Notes: generated from the sequence alone by a model not told the origin. Positions 47,155 through 60,066 are shown, numbered from the stretch's first letter. The stretch: 64,000 bases of DNA from Andrena cerasifolii (GCF_050908995.1 NC_135129.1:3348001-3412000), one strand, 5' to 3'. A program made the numbers and translations.

Positions 47155-48050
47155 CGGCTCTACTGTCTTATTTAAACTTTCTAGCGGTAGAAAGAGTCTA
47201 TCGGGCAGACACTCAGCAAAAGCAGCAGTGTATGATTTATAAACTGCGTGACAAGCTATGCAGTACCGCAGAGAAGCTTATTTTACTTCTGGAAATAATT
47301 CGAAACGATAGAATAAACTGTCCTTTCGGATTGCAGTAGTTCATTCCTTGCCACTTTTAACTCTGCCACTGTGCTAATTGGATTATTCAGTGTAACTTAA
47401 TTCACAAAGCACATGCTCCCGATACAACCAGCCACGTCTACCATAATCACGACTTGATCTTTAATTATGCCTTACACCACGATTTACTGAACGTTGCATC
47501 GGTCCGTCTACTATCCACACGGAACTCTATTAATATCTTCTGTCATAGGGAGGATTATTATGCATGATACAGGATCTAAGCTCTTTGACGTCAACCCCCA
47601 AAGTGAACTAATTTCCATAAACACGTATATTGTTCACATATAAAGTGGACTATTTGACTTCTAAATTCGCCGGTATTAACACTTAAGCGGCTTGACCGCG
47701 TTAGGTTCGCATAGAATCGGACGCACAATCGAACTGCCGTTGTGCGAGGTTCTATGCTCCCCCGTGAAAACCGCGCGTTTTAAAGTCTCTGAAATTCGAG
47801 AGCCGACGATACACAGGGGCACTAGCATCGCTTTCATATCGGAAAACACCTCTTCGTACGCATAGGCACACCTGGGGCGTCCACATACAGGGTGTTCAAG
47901 AAACGTGTTAGCCACTTTGACGACGCATGGTTTTCAGTAAATTGGAAAATTAATATGGTCAGGCGACTCTCTGTTTTAGTAACACAAGTGACTTGTCTGT
48001 TTCTGTTGATCGTATGTGATTTATTTATTTATTCATCAGTAGGTACACAC
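47155..48050. other. Unassigned DNA with one repeat end at ~47884
   Basis: TACAGGGTGTTCAAGAAACG at 47886 is another ACAGGGTGT-type end; its partner was not located. A 79-codon minus frame (47676-47915) has no domain. Confidence 0.4.
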
Positions 48051-48054
48051 TTAA

Positions 48055-48730
48055 CCCATTAACTGCCAATTTTTTTTTGTTGAAATTTTTGGCCGGATAA
48101 GTTATAAGGTGAATGTCCCAATTTCTGCTGATTTAAGAGGTAACTCGTCAGAAAGAAGGTGTAAAAAAATTGTTTGCGATCAAAATTTGCAGAGTAATCG
48201 ATTAATTCTTTAATAATAAATCAACCAATTCAAAAACTATTTTAAAAAGGTATTTCAAGATGTTTAACTATTAGTAATTTGTAATTAAATATATAATGCT
48301 CTAAATTTATTGACCCAAGCTGTATAATTATATTCAACTTATGTTTATTTATTAGAAAATATTCAATATTTTTGAAAAACTTCCAAATGGGGATTGTGGC
48401 AGGTTGCATGAAAGAAAACTAATAAGAAACTATTTCTTTTATTATATGATACATAAGAAAATAGCTGTTATTTATGCCATTTTTCCATACAGTCCACATG
48501 TAACCCGACGCAATTCAAATTCTGTTCCGTTCAACTTACAGACGCATTTCAAATTTGTTCGCTTGTTGTAAAGAAACGAAGCACAGAATACACACTTTCT
48601 GCTGCACACAATATTGATTGATATATGTAGAATGAAACTAAACTGTCAGGCGTACCAAATATATTTTTGGCGCCGAGTGGTGTACGTAAAATTCCAAAAT
48701 CCCCAAATGAGGATCGTGGCAACTAATGGG
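48055..48730. mobile_element. 676-bp piggyBac-type MITE
   Basis: TTAA at 48051-48054 and 48731-48734 flank CCCATTAACTGCCAA on the left and the inverted TTGCCACGATCC...ACTAATGGG wording on the right (TGGCAACTAATGGG). Near the right end the phrase CAAATGRGGATYGTGGCA occurs twice (48385 and 48704). A truncated Tc1/mariner-like MITE is inserted at 48107-48312. There is no transposase. Confidence 0.7.
48107..48312 (+). mobile_element. Truncated second copy of the 19045 MITE
   Basis: The segment begins, after TA, with AGGTGAATGTCCCAATTTCT and follows 19045-19250 closely: GTCRGAAAGAAGGTGTAAAA, ATCAAAATTTGCAGAGTAAT, TTTCAAGATGTTTAACT. Similarity stops at about 48312; the right end is missing. It is nested in the piggyBac-type MITE. 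Confidence 0.85.
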
Positions 48731-48825
48731 TTAATTTATATAGCATACAATTCACAAATTACAAAAGTATCATTTTACATAATAGCACTTACAATGTTTA
48801 ATATTTATAACTTACTCGGCAGTAG

Positions 48826-49365
48826 TTAGCTTCTTATATTACATTTCTTAAGAAAATTATAAATTTTAACGTAGGAAATAAACCAACACAAAGTGGTGGA
48901 TAGTTCTTGGCGTCTGATTAGCAGTTTTAACAAAATTATACGCTCGTCCTCATACCCTGGACGTTGCCAGATGACACGATTTAACCCGTGAGATTCTGCT
49001 CCGCAGTGACAACCATTGTTCGGAATGAAATTAACTCTAGCTAGGGAAGCATTTAAATCGCAATGATTCCTCGTCGTAAGTGATTTGTAAATCGAGTGTT
49101 GTCTTGCGGTAGCAGGGTCTTTGATGTCAACAAAAGCTTCTGTTAAAGAGTTCGCAACAGCACGCGAGAAGGCATCCTCTGATTTAGATATTCTTTCAGC
49201 GTACACTCGTCGTGCAGGTTTAGCATTTCCATCAGCATTTCCATCATAACATTTCTTGGTTCGAATAGTAAGCTGACAATATTGAACTCTTTGAATTGCA
49301 TTATTGAAGTAGAAACCTCCGTTTACGAACCGTACAGAATGAACCCTACAGTGCAGAGTGCACAC
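48826..49365 (-). pseudogene. Non-LTR retrotransposon ORF2 C-terminal fragment (second family)
   Basis: The 179-codon minus frame carries TTRNHCDLNASLARVNFIPN, GCHCGAESHGLNRVIWQRPG and YEDERIILLKLL, then near its end VKIYNFLKKCNI. These match, from family knowledge, the post-RNase H tail of Jockey/R1-group elements: 'GH..lN.yL.ri', 'C.CG....l.HvlweCp.y...R..L...L' and 'iy.FLk..ni'. The Cys expected in the 'weCP' position is replaced by Gln (IWQRPGY), so the zinc-knuckle is damaged. Reverse transcriptase is absent. Sequence differs from the fragment at 4562, so it is a different family or clade. Confidence 0.78.
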
Positions 49366-50183
49366 GTGGGCGTGACTTTGTTATAAATTGTTTTTCTTAA
49401 TAAAAATTGGGTGCAATAGATTACGCGAGCCTAAAAATATTTTTTCTCAAAATATCCATGCATTCCAAAACCTGGAGATATGGGCCTACGAGACTCGACT
49501 TGCTCAATGGTGGATCTAAGTTTAATTTACGTGTGCAGTATGGGGTTAACAGAAGCAGCTAAGTCACTTGCGTTATCAGGCCGGAAAGTCGAATCTACTT
49601 CCGACAAAATTAATTTTTTCATCTATGTTTACCACGCATCCGCAATGGGTACTCCCTTTTTTTTAACACACTGTATGTATGACACCCGCAGAAACTCGTC
49701 TCGCTTCCCAGTTACCCATGTGTCATCGGGTACACACTGCGCTCCATCAAGTACGCATTTCGAGAAACTACCAGCTGGTTTATCGATTTTTGCGCCCCAT
49801 ATTGCGCCGCGAAGAATTTCAGCGACAATGAAATGTGTACCGCAGAATCAACGAATTTTAAATGAGAACTGTTCATTGTTCCCTTTCTTGGTTGTGTGTA
49901 TCCGCCTGATCGATGGCCTTTGTCTCCTGTATACGTCCTCAATTTTAATTACACTGTCGACTGCGTCTTTTCGAGAGACAGTCCTCGATACTGTTTATCA
50001 CTTCTGGTAATTACACCGGCCTCTCTTGGAAGCTTCTCCTTCTCCCTCTCCGTTGTATCATAGGCGTTCCCTGATACTTTCTGTAGAGCTAAGCACAACA
50101 ATAGAGTTACCTAATCCTTTATGCAGTGATAAAACCTACTTGGGCGAAATACGCAGAAATTCCTAGCTTTGGTAGCCTCTATT
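49366..50183. other. Unassigned non-coding DNA
   Basis: A 176-codon plus frame (49480-50010) overlaps a 76-codon frame on the other strand and shows no domain, so I consider it chance. Confidence 0.4.
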
Positions 50184-50187
50184 TTAA

Positions 50188-50908
50188 GGGGTCATGCTCA
50201 GTCAGGAGGCCGAAAAAAGGGTGGTCTTTGGAAATTTTTTACTCAAAAGCTATAACACATTTCTCAAAAAATCTTTTTTCCTTTCAAGGATTGCATCTAG
50301 TACCGTGCATCGTAATTTTTTCATTTAAAAATATTTATCAATAACTAAGTTATTGTCCATCACTCGAAGGCTCTCTAAAAATAAAGGCTTCTGCGGTGAC
50401 CACTGCTGCTCGAAAGTCGATCATCTGAAATAAAAAATTCAAAAGAATTTACTTATTATATTATATTATCTAGTATTTGAACGAAGGATTTTTTAATCCG
50501 ATGCTTAGTTTTCTTTTAATCGACGAAAATCAGGCACGATTTATGATAAAAATTGAAACTTTTACTTTAAACATCAGCCATTTTTTCCCAAATCAATATT
50601 TCGAAAAATCCTTCGTTCAAATACTAGATAATATAATATAATAAGCAAATTCTTTTGAATTCTTTATTTCAGATGATCGACTTTCGAGCAGCAGTGGTCA
50701 CCACAGAAGCCTTTTTATTTAGAGAACCTTCGAGTGATGGACCATAACTTAGTTATCGATAAATATTTTTAAATAAAAAAATTACGATGCACGGTACTAG
50801 ATGCAATCCTTAAAAGGAAAAAAGATTTTCCGAGAAATGTGTTATAGCTTTTGAGTAAAAAATTTCCAAAGACCACCCTTTTTCCGCCTCCTGACTGAGC
50901 ATGACCCC
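50188..50908. mobile_element. 721-bp TTAA-flanked fold-back element (CTCAGTCAGGAGG family)
   Basis: TTAA at 50184-50187 and 50909-50912 flank GGGGTCATGCTCAGTCAGGA and its inverted partner TCCTGACTGAGCATGACCCC. Arms of over 300 bp are highly similar: GATCATCTGAAATAAA and TTTATTTCAGATGATC, TCACTCGAAGG and CCTTCGAGTGA. The single-copy centre is about 50500-50590. The family is related to 56110-56550, and its end design matches the other GGGG elements. Confidence 0.9.
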
Positions 50909-50912
50909 TTAA

Positions 50913-52317
50913 TTAAATTCAAAACCAGTTGAATGAGGACTTAACCCCTCCCTAATTTCACGCGGATCACATCATATGTCAATTTCATCAAAATCCCTGT
51001 CATCAAGCGTCAGGAGTAATCGATTTGCCGCGGAATAATCCCTGCGAAATTTCGTCAAAGTAGAAGCCTAACACTTTGGTTTATTCCCCTGGTAAAATTA
51101 ATAATACCAAAATCATCGACTGAATTTTTTCTTCGTGAAAAAATTCACGTTGCTCTCTTAACGCTCTTAACACTTTGACGGCGGCTGTCACATATGCGCT
51201 GTTTCGCGATTGCGATTTACTATTTCAGAAATCAATTTTATTTCACATTTATCATGCAAAAAATTGTATCATTCAAAGATCCACATTTTATTCCCAATAT
51301 GCAGTTGGGACGGTTTTCAAAAAGCGAGAGCAAGGTCTGCCCCAAAAGAAGCGGCCATCAAAGTGGTACCGACGAGCCGCCGCGGTCCATATTCCCCAGC
51401 ATGAAAACTCCCTGGACACTCGCCCATAAATTTAATCACTCGGCGATCCTCGGGATCGGGGATCAAGAAACAGGGGTCGGTTGCACGGAATGCTATCTTG
51501 TCAGCGATTCGGGGAGACGAAGTTTCGTGCGACCGGTGGATAAAGAGCGGCTGGGCTGGCTTTACGGCGAGGAGAGGAGAGTTGTACGCGTGGTAATTAA
51601 TGCCGCTGCAGTGCTGCGGGCCAAGAAGCCGTGGAAACTCGGTGGCGCGAGCCAAAACCAAACATTCCTAGAGTCAGTGTATCCGGTATCCGGAGTATCT
51701 CGGTATTACTTCGACACGTACCAATTATAAGCTGGCACACGAGTCATTTCTAGCGCGTTCTAGCAGGGATGTTGCAGAACTCGATTTAGGAATAGACGGC
51801 TACGTGGGGGGACGTTGCGCGCGGGCCCGTTCTTTCAGAATGCGAGGTGTCTAATAGAATTTTCATCACTAGAGAGATTCCAGATGAGAGGTTGTTCCTC
51901 CTTTAACCCCTTCAGCCATAATCACCTTTGCGCCCCGCGTGTTCTGTGGGCAGAACACTTTCCGCCGCGGCGCATGCGCTGGACTATACAGGACGTCCCA
52001 CGTAAATGTCACCGCGTAATTTCAAGAGTTTCCTGGAATTTTACAAAATTCTTTTTGGACAACAGTTGAAGTATATTTAAGTGTGCATAAGTTTCTTTAT
52101 CTGCATCTTTTTCGGAGATATGGATATTACCTTTTATTTTTTAAATGAAATTGTAGTATATTTTTACTATTCTTTTTTAGCAGGAATCGTGAGAAATTCA
52201 ACGACTATAAGTAAGTTACAAAAAATAATGATTGAGGGAATAGGAGGTGGAAGTGGTATAGTGTTTCATCTTAGTTTATAAATTTGGTGAGCTCACTACT
52301 GGTGCCGGGAGGAAGAA
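50913..52317. other. Unassigned DNA, less AT-rich at 51300-51990
   Basis: Overlapping frames of 84, 178, 64 and 114 codons lie at 51175-51730 on both strands. Low stop density in this GC-richer block explains them and no domain is recognised. I see no repeat boundary. Confidence 0.4.
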
Positions 52318-52617
52318 GGAGGAAGGACCTAGAGTTGTTCGAGTACTCGAAAAAAGAGAGCCGAGCTTGACTCGGCTCGAAGAACCGAACCGAGCCTAGT
52401 ACCCATAACGACCGAGCTGCTCGAAAGAACCGAATACTCGCATTTTTCCGAGCGGCTCGAAGAGAACCGAGTACTCGATTTTTTTCGGGTGGCGCGACGA
52501 GAACCGAGTTCCCGAATTTTTTCCGAGCCGCTCGAAAAAATTCGAGTAGGTACTCGGTTCTCTTCGAGTACTCGGCTCCGCTGGGTCCGAATTTCAAGCT
52601 ACTCGAATATTCGAGCA
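52318..52617. repeat. Minisatellite of GAGTACTCG / GAGCCGAGC words
   Basis: Variants of CGAGTACTCG, GAGCCGAGC, GCTCGAA and GAACCGAG recur about every 20-45 bp over 300 bp. Many units are self-complementary, so the array can form multiple small hairpins. It replaces the left end of the MITE that follows. Confidence 0.8.
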
Positions 52618-53265
52618 GGGGCTAAAAGTTCCGATTTCGATGAAACATAAAAAAATGACTGGAAAATAATGTAGTTATTCTCTTCGCTATTGACTAATTT
52701 CTTGTTAAATTTATTATATTTTCTGATTTTAAGCGTGTATCTAATATATTGTAATAGGTTTTTCATAGAAACTAATTTATTTGTGGCTGATCGAAGCGGA
52801 ACTTCTTACCCCTTTATGGGGCAAGTTGTTATCGCATTGGGGTAAGTTGTTACTAAAATATAAGAGTTGCTTTACTATGAAATATTTCATTTTCTAATAA
52901 AATAAAACAGAATTTTATTAACAATGTTTATCTATGAAGGTTCAGACCAACAAAAATATATTATCTTTAAAAGAAAACCAAAACGATATAATAACCATAA
53001 ACATTATCTTTGGTATAAAAACTATAATAATTGAAATAGACCAAAAAACAATGATAGAAATTATTTTACTTATCTGGTGCGCGACTAACAGGTCCTTACT
53101 TACAACCACACAATTCGCTGTCGCGGACCCTATTAAAATGAGCGACAGAGTGGCGTGATCAACTCACACAAAAAAAAAAATTTAAAGTACAACGCTCTTT
53201 TTATTTTGAAGATAGAGCCTTGGGAACAACTTACCCCCGGAACTTTCAGCCCCGGTCTCCCCTAC
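52618..53265. mobile_element. GGAGACCGGGGC-end MITE, copy 2 (left end lost)
   Basis: The segment is collinear with 12337-12756 over its first 400 bp and continues to the right terminus GAACTTTCAGCCCCGGTCTC followed by CCCTAC. That terminus is the inverse of the left end seen in copy 1 (GTAGGGAGACCGGGGCTAAA), so the two copies together define the whole element: about 650 bp with ~27-bp inverted ends. The frame 52934-53158 is a by-product. Confidence 0.8.
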
Positions 53266-56105
53266 TTGAACAGCCCTAGTCAAGGCACCTTAGAGTAAAA
53301 CCAAACGCACTTCCTTTTCACGAGCGCGTCTAACTCGAACTTCTTCTTTTCCGAACCAAAGTAATCGAACCACCAATATTTCTGCATTGGCACAATAAAT
53401 ATCTTCGCCAACCCTTTTAATCTACACAGTAGGTATTACGTGCTCGTTAACAGTTTTCCGGTTACGCACAATATATTCTTGGCGTTAAAGCGTTACAGCG
53501 ATTCGTGCACAGGTTCCGGATATGAAACTTGCAATTTGGGTCGCGGACGTATTACAGCACCTTTGTCAAATGTATCGCTACCCTGGTACGGATGCTTCGT
53601 TCTAATCTTGGTGCTTGGTTCGCCCCGAGATTTATTAGGCGCGCGAACCGTGCGCGAAACCGGCGAGCATTATAATAACTTAATAACCTGCCAACAAACT
53701 TCGTTGCAGCTGCAAAATCCGGGTGTCACGTGACGGGACAATGCAAGCTGAAACTTTACGATCATATTGAATATCCGATTCGCTCAGTTATCTGCGCCTT
53801 GTTTCGAATCTTATCGCCGGGCTCTATTCACACCTTGTTGTTCGGGAGGAATACTAGACACAATGCACACAATGCCGGAAACTTTGCAAGGTAAATTGAC
53901 CCAATTAGCATGTTAAGACACTTTAGATCTTTCGCCTATGCCGCACGCGTTCACGCGAATCCTATTGGATTGCCCCATTAAACGTTGACAGAACCTTACG
54001 CGACTGTCGGTTTTTGTTACTAAATAAAGAATTTGTAGGGGAAGGAACAAAAATCATTTCTTTAATTATAATTGATTGGTTATTCTTTTGTACAGAAATT
54101 ATTGAAAACAGTCGAAGGTTATTCTGTCATTTAAAATTGACTTTTCAACAGTTTCAGATTTTGAAAATATTATGTACAATTTTAGTAGGTAAGTGGAGTA
54201 AGTTTGTTACTTACTTTGCTCGTTATTTCTCCAAATTCCTAAATTTAGAGCTTCAAAGAATTATTTTTTATATATCGTTTGTAATAGTTATACCCCTCTG
54301 AAATTCTTTTTATATTAAGGAGAAACGATATTTCGTTAAGTTTCACCTGTTGTCGCTAAAGTGTGGTAGGAACGTAAATGCATTCAAGAAGAATTCAGGA
54401 ATACGTCGCAAGAATTATTGCAAAAGGACAAGGACAATTTTGTCAAGTGGCTTTAACAGTGCAATGCTGAAAAATGCGAATTTAGAAGGAATTGCTTTTA
54501 AAAGAACATAATTTCTGTAGAAACTTGAACGTCTGTAGTTTCAATTAAGGTACAGAAATAAAACTTTTAGTTATGAGTGAGTGAGTTATTTCAATTTTAA
54601 AATAGGCACTCTTCCACGCGCCACCCTGTCTAATGAAAAAGAAAATAGAGGAAGAAATCAAGTGTAGACTGTCTGCCAACTCGATCATCCCCAGTGAAAT
54701 GAACGGTCCCCTTTGTAGACGAAATTGAAGTTGAATATCGAGGTGAATAATTACAAAGAACAATTGTAGGCATTTATTATCGAACCCGAGGAGCACGTAT
54801 TTCACATCGAAGCTCGTAATTTGAAAGCACAAGTGTTATATTTCACATACGTAGTTTCATCTTATTATTCTTTTTATTATTGTAAAATCATTAATTAGTA
54901 ATTACACAGCTATCGAATATTTTTCGCTTTTAAGTAACGGATACTAAATAGTTTATCGACAAGATTTGATGTATCAGTGTTACTGTAGAATTGTGTATAA
55001 ACAAATAAGCGAAGGTAAAATAAATTATGACAAGTAATAAATTTTTAACACTGTTATGTTGATTTCTGCTGACAGGAATACCTAGAACATGATTTGGCAA
55101 TTTGACATGGGCTAAAAGTAGATATCGAGCTAGATATTATTCATAGAGGAGGAAATGGCTTTAAGCAATCAAACGATGTTCATCGATTATACAAATTTAT
55201 GATACATCACGTTACATTCAAATCCACTTATAAACAGACTTAACCACCACAAATACATTCGTCAATATTAACACATTCACTGCTAAAGGCGACCATGGCC
55301 AATTCAATGAGGTTCTAATTTTCGACCAGTCACAGATTTAATAACTTCGTTAAACCGGGGCAGATATAAATAGAAAATTGCCTTCTATTCGGTCACGTAG
55401 TAGTTAAATTGCAGGTAGTGTGGTAGTAAATTCTACATATCGATGGCTTAGTGCACAATTATTATTTTTTTTTAAATGTTGCATCTGCTTGTTAACCATT
55501 AGCAACCACAGTGAATTACGTAGCTTCAGAGAATATTATATACACATTTTATATTGATTACAGATTTTATACTTAAGTCTACATAAATGCTAATCTTATT
55601 CATCGTGCTTAGTCGTCTACTATTATTTTATACTGTGTACTATGATACTAAATTTTAATGTCTATAAAATTGTTCGCTACTTTTTGAGTTGGTACCTATT
55701 TTTGTCAAATTTCTCCGATTATTTTGGTTTCTTTTAGGTAAGTTATTATCCACTCTACATATTTCTTATCATTAAAACATTCTTTGGTGATTACTGAAAG
55801 TTTTACTTTTTCTCTATGTTTTGGCTTATTTTACAAATATTTTATGCCCACTTTTAGCGTTTACGAGAAAAGCAGGTTTAGAAATGCAATGTTACATAAA
55901 ATTCAGGGATGTGCAATAAAGAAAAATATTATTTTTAACTCTATGAAATAGACATAAATGTGACTTTTATACAGCCTAAAGAAACAGTCAAGCACTATTT
56001 GTTGCATATAAAATAAAATTTCACAAAAAGTGGACATAGAATATTTGTGCAGTAAATCGATATAACATTCTAGTGAATACCCTTACAAACTAGTGTAAAT
56101 GAGAC
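53266..56105. other. Unassigned interval
   Basis: 53300-53960 is less AT-rich with a 97-codon frame lacking a domain; the rest is AT-rich. At 55270, TTAACACATTCACTGCTAAA resembles the left end of the element at 48055, but a right end was not found. Confidence 0.4.
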
Positions 56106-56109
56106 TTAA

Positions 56110-56550
56110 AGGGTTACGCTTTTAGATAAAACTTTATTGAAAAAACTATTTTTTTGTTTGACAGGTAGTTTGATCGTAAAGTGTTGCCAAAAATCGACAT
56201 TTTACGTTTGAACATTTACCATTTTCTCCTAAATCAATATTTCGAAAAACCCTTCTTTCGAAGGACTAGATAATTTAATATATTATCTAAATTTTTCTGT
56301 ATTTTCGATTTCAGATAATCCACTTTCGAGTAATCGTGGTCACCGCAAACCCCTCCTTCGAACAGGACATCTAGGAGATTGTAAGTAACATTCTTATTAA
56401 TTAAATATTTTTCACGCCAAAATTCGGAGACATAGCTGAATGTACTACCTTTCAAACAAAAAAAAGCTTTTCGAATAAAGTTATACAGATTCTGAGAAAA
56501 AAATTCCCAAAAATCACACCATTTTCGGCCTCCTGGCTGAGCGTAACCCC
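56110..56550. mobile_element. 441-bp TTAA-flanked fold-back element, shortened relative of 50188
   Basis: TTAA at 56106-56109 and 56551-56554 flank AGGGTTACGC and its inverted partner GCGTAACCCC. The right half follows 50560-50908: AAATCAATATTTCGAAAAA, AGGACTAGATAAT, TTTCAGATAATC, TGGTCACCGCA and CGGCCTCCTGGCTGAGC. Most of the left arm is missing, so the palindrome is broken. It is older than the 50-kb copy. Confidence 0.8.
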
Positions 56551-56554
56551 TTAA

Positions 56555-57740
56555 AATCTCACCAAATTCCGTTTATTTTTTAATAGTAATATACAGGACA
56601 GCTAGCATCTATAGAACAATCGTGAGTAATGGAATGATGCCAATAATAAAGTGCAACTGCTGATATCCAGGTGACAGTGAACGAGAAGGGACCCTTTACA
56701 AATTACATCAAAAGTGTTCTCTCGTTACGTTTCCCTTCGGAGGGGGTTTGAATCAATCTCCACATCCAGTAGGATTTCCCACGTGTCCTTGAAAGACCAT
56801 CAGCCCTTTTTATTTCGCCGCGTAATGATCCTCAGTGGATGGGTTCACGCTTAACTACATGTACACAGTAAAACCACCTGCACGCTTCGTTAAGGCGGAT
56901 CCGCAAAACGCGATGCCCAGGGGAGAAAGCCCGTTGTAGCTTCATTGAAATCCGTCGCTGAATCCCGACCATTCTCGATAGCGTCATGACAGGGATTTAG
57001 CGTCGGAAAACCGATCGAACCTCGAACCTCCGCGTCTCGTTTAAATCGACCCGCCAAATGAAAAGCTATTATACGTGTCGCGTCTGGATGGGAATTTTTT
57101 CCTCTCCCTCCTTGTTCGCCCTCTTTTTTTTTCCATTTTTCATCAGTCGATTGCTCGAAGGATTGGAAAGAGTTTATATTTCCATTTGTTTCGTACGTTT
57201 CAACACATCCCCGAGCTACTACATATTTTCTATTTACTTCTGCCCCCGACCTCCCCGTTTCCAGAGGGATACATTCGTTTCTGACTTTATTTATTTCTGC
57301 GAAATACTTGCACGTAGCACCTACTGTAGACGCAGCAGCCGCTGGGTGATTATTAGAGGTCCTAGGCTCGAGTAACATCGCTAAAAATTGTATATTCAAC
57401 TGAATTATTTCGCGAATTTTTTAATGTCTTTTATGTTTCAATTATTGTGCTGTTGAATACAAGAAGGGCTTCAGTGCCAAAGGCAGTTTCGAGAAAGGTG
57501 TCTGTAAATATTACGAAGTTGGATGTTTTTTGTGCATATTGAATTTGTTGTAAAACTGTCTATTTTATTTAAAAATTTGATATACTTCTTTGATAGTTCT
57601 ATTATTACAATCGGAATAATGTAAAAAATTCATCAGTGAAATTAATTTTAATCGTAGCCCTCTCAGAACCTTCTTGCAGAAAATGGAGAAATATAGAAAA
57701 AAAATATTGTTTCTTAACATTATATTTCGTATTTGTTCAA
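56555..57740. other. Unassigned DNA, less AT-rich at 56650-57370
   Basis: There are overlapping frames on both strands (169 codons minus 56890-57399; 105 codons plus 57058-57375) without domains and with low-complexity patches (poly-F against poly-K). No transposon ends are seen. Confidence 0.4.
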
Positions 57741-57950
57741 TAGTAGCTGACCCGTTACCCGGTGTCACCCGGGAATTATTTATGATGTTTCCAAATTAAA
57801 AAGCCTAAAAATAAAATATATAGCTTATAATCTAATCTAGAACGTAAGTGATGTATATTCAAAATTTCATAGAAATCCGTTCAACCGTTTAGGCGTGAAA
57901 GAAGGACAAACAAACAGGCAACGTTTCACTTTTATATATTAGTAGGGATT
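57741..57950 (+). repeat. Widespread arthropod-type dispersed repeat
   Basis: TAGTAGCTGACCCGTTACCC followed by GGTGTCACCCGGG at the left, TTTCATAGAAATCCGTTCAA then CCGTTTAGGCGTGAAAG in the middle, and CACTTTTATATATTAGTAGG at the right form the order seen in a very common insect dispersed repeat. The assignment (non-LTR-derived, Helitron-like or other) is debated and cannot be decided here. A fragment with similar left wording is at 38893. Confidence 0.6.
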
Positions 57951-59782
57951 AGAAAAAAAAATAAAGAGAAAATTAAATTAGAAAAAAACTCGTATTTAAG
58001 TATGTTTGGCTTGGATACGACTTAGGGTCAGTTGGTCAACATCGATTTACGAGATTTACCATAGCTCTGTCAATTTTGAAAATACGGCGATTAAATTTAG
58101 GGGGCATATGTAGAAAAGAATAAGGGATTGAATTATGCGTTTTATACGGAAAGTGCTCGAGTGTCCTGACGTTGTTCTTGCATCCAACAGTACAATTGGT
58201 CATTCTAAATACTTACAATTGAATGCAAGTACCGATGAATGACCAAAAAACGTCTGATTTTCGGAAAGTGTGAATTATTAGGAACGCTAGAAACTAATAG
58301 AGGGAAATTACATTGCTGCTCCCTCATGATAGTCAAAAGGCCATAACAGGCCAGTGACATAACCATGATGAAGTCAAACGTGGTACTGTTTATCACAGGG
58401 CTGCAAAATTTAGGGTCGTGCGTAAAACTTGTTTAAAAATGTATGCTGGTTTCATAGGAATTTGAACCTCTAAGTGCAAAAGTAACCTCAGATTTACTCC
58501 ATCACGAACAGCTTTTTCACAACTTGCTTTGACGTTTCTATGCTGTAACATGCGATTGAATGAAAATAATAATGAGAAATAAAATTTGTATTGGGTTTGT
58601 CAGATTCAGCACCCAAAAATAAATAAAAAGCAGCTAAAATATGGAGGAAAATTATAAACATACATATGTATATAAAAGTATCAATTTTGAACTTATCTTT
58701 GACCATCATTGTACTTTACCAATCCTTGTCAGCTGAACAATTCTTAATTCCGATACTGTTGTATTTGAATATTGCAAATTTAACAGCTCTTTATGGGTAG
58801 AACCTAAAATATGCTAAAAATCTGCAAGCTACTAATGGTATATGTAACTAATCTATCAAGTAAACAATAATATTTCATTAATTTTCAATATGATTCATTT
58901 CCCTCGTTTACATGACAAATCGTTTCACAATTCGAGTGCCTTTATCTTAATTATTTAGAAGTGCCTACTGAGAAAAGCTTTATCAAAAAATCCTACTGTT
59001 CGCATAACAGAAATGTTCTTGTCAGGCGAACAACGTCAGTGCGCAACTAATTAATTCAAGCTCTGCGGTTGAATTTCAAAACAACAGTCACATCACAGGA
59101 AAAGGAGGATCTGAATCTACTTAAAATTAAATTAAAAAGCGTTTAAAGGTCTGCCTTTTTCTCCTCGTGTAAATGTTCGCAGCCAGCGTTTTCCTGGCGA
59201 GCCAAGAAATGCGCCGCGTGATACGTCCGTGAGAAAAAGCCTGGGAGCCACTTCCGCCATAGTAGCATTTCGTGGGTAGTCGGTATAAGTTAATGACTAT
59301 GCTCCGGGAAGGATAATTAAGGGGTAATTAACGGTGGCCACTCGGCGATTCGTCTTGACTGTATGTTAGACTACTTCCATCCAGTTCCGCCACCTACTCT
59401 GTCCAAACCCAAGAGATTTCAATTTGAATTTAAAAATGGGTTACCACTGCAAACGTACCACGCCAAAGCACGGCACAGTGGAACCTCGATCTTCTCGGTC
59501 ATCGGCTTATCAAATCTCCCACCATCTCAATGTGGGCGAAGGTAATAGCTGCGATTAAAAAATGCGTGGACATTGGGATTATTTTTTAAAAAAAGTACAG
59601 TGGTTATCGATACGTTTTAAATCGTACACTTATGAAAATATGACTTGAATTTCTCGACTGGCCACCGCACAAACCTTGCAATTATTCTTTATCTACTTTC
59701 CAGCGATTTCATTCTCATAAAAATCAATGAAAAGCACAGAATAACAGCATTACAACATTGACTCAAGAGATTCTATTTTAGG
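57951..59782. other. Unassigned DNA; possible regulatory patch at 59200-59550
   Basis: The interval is AT-rich up to 59100. 59200-59550 is less AT-rich and contains GGATAATTAAGGGGTAATTA, a pair of TAATTA words that could bind homeodomain factors. No frame has a domain. Confidence 0.35.
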
Positions 59783-60066
59783 TATTGGGAAACCTAGTTG
59801 GAGGCGTGGCTTAGATTTCAGCGCTGTGGTGGTAAGTTGGCAAACTATTGAAAGTAGGTCCGGATCCCACTAAACATTCCGAATAAGTATTTATTAATCG
59901 AATAAGTAAAAATTTAGTGTAGAAAAAAATTTAAAGACACTCGTTTTTCACAACATGTCTATATAAACACTGATAATCGTATGGACTTAGACGGATTTCG
60001 ACCTCTCTCGGTAGTTGAATTTTCTGTCACTAGTTGGCGTATCGAAATTCTAGGTTTCCCAATATT
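59783..60066. repeat. Possible MITE with 16-bp inverted ends
   Basis: GTATTGGGAAACCTAG at 59783 is matched by CTAGGTTTCCCAATAT at 60051. Possible TTA flanks exist on both sides. Inner arms do not pair further. The repeat is short, so chance cannot be excluded. Confidence 0.4.

Noticed and set aside
49480..50010. 176-codon open frame
   Set aside because: No recognisable domain, no supporting context, and an overlapping frame on the other strand.
51194..51730. 178-codon open frame
   Set aside because: Lies in a less AT-rich block with four overlapping frames on both strands, as expected from low stop density. No family recognised.
56890..57399. 169-codon minus-strand frame
   Set aside because: Low-complexity patches and a mirror frame on the plus strand. 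No domain.
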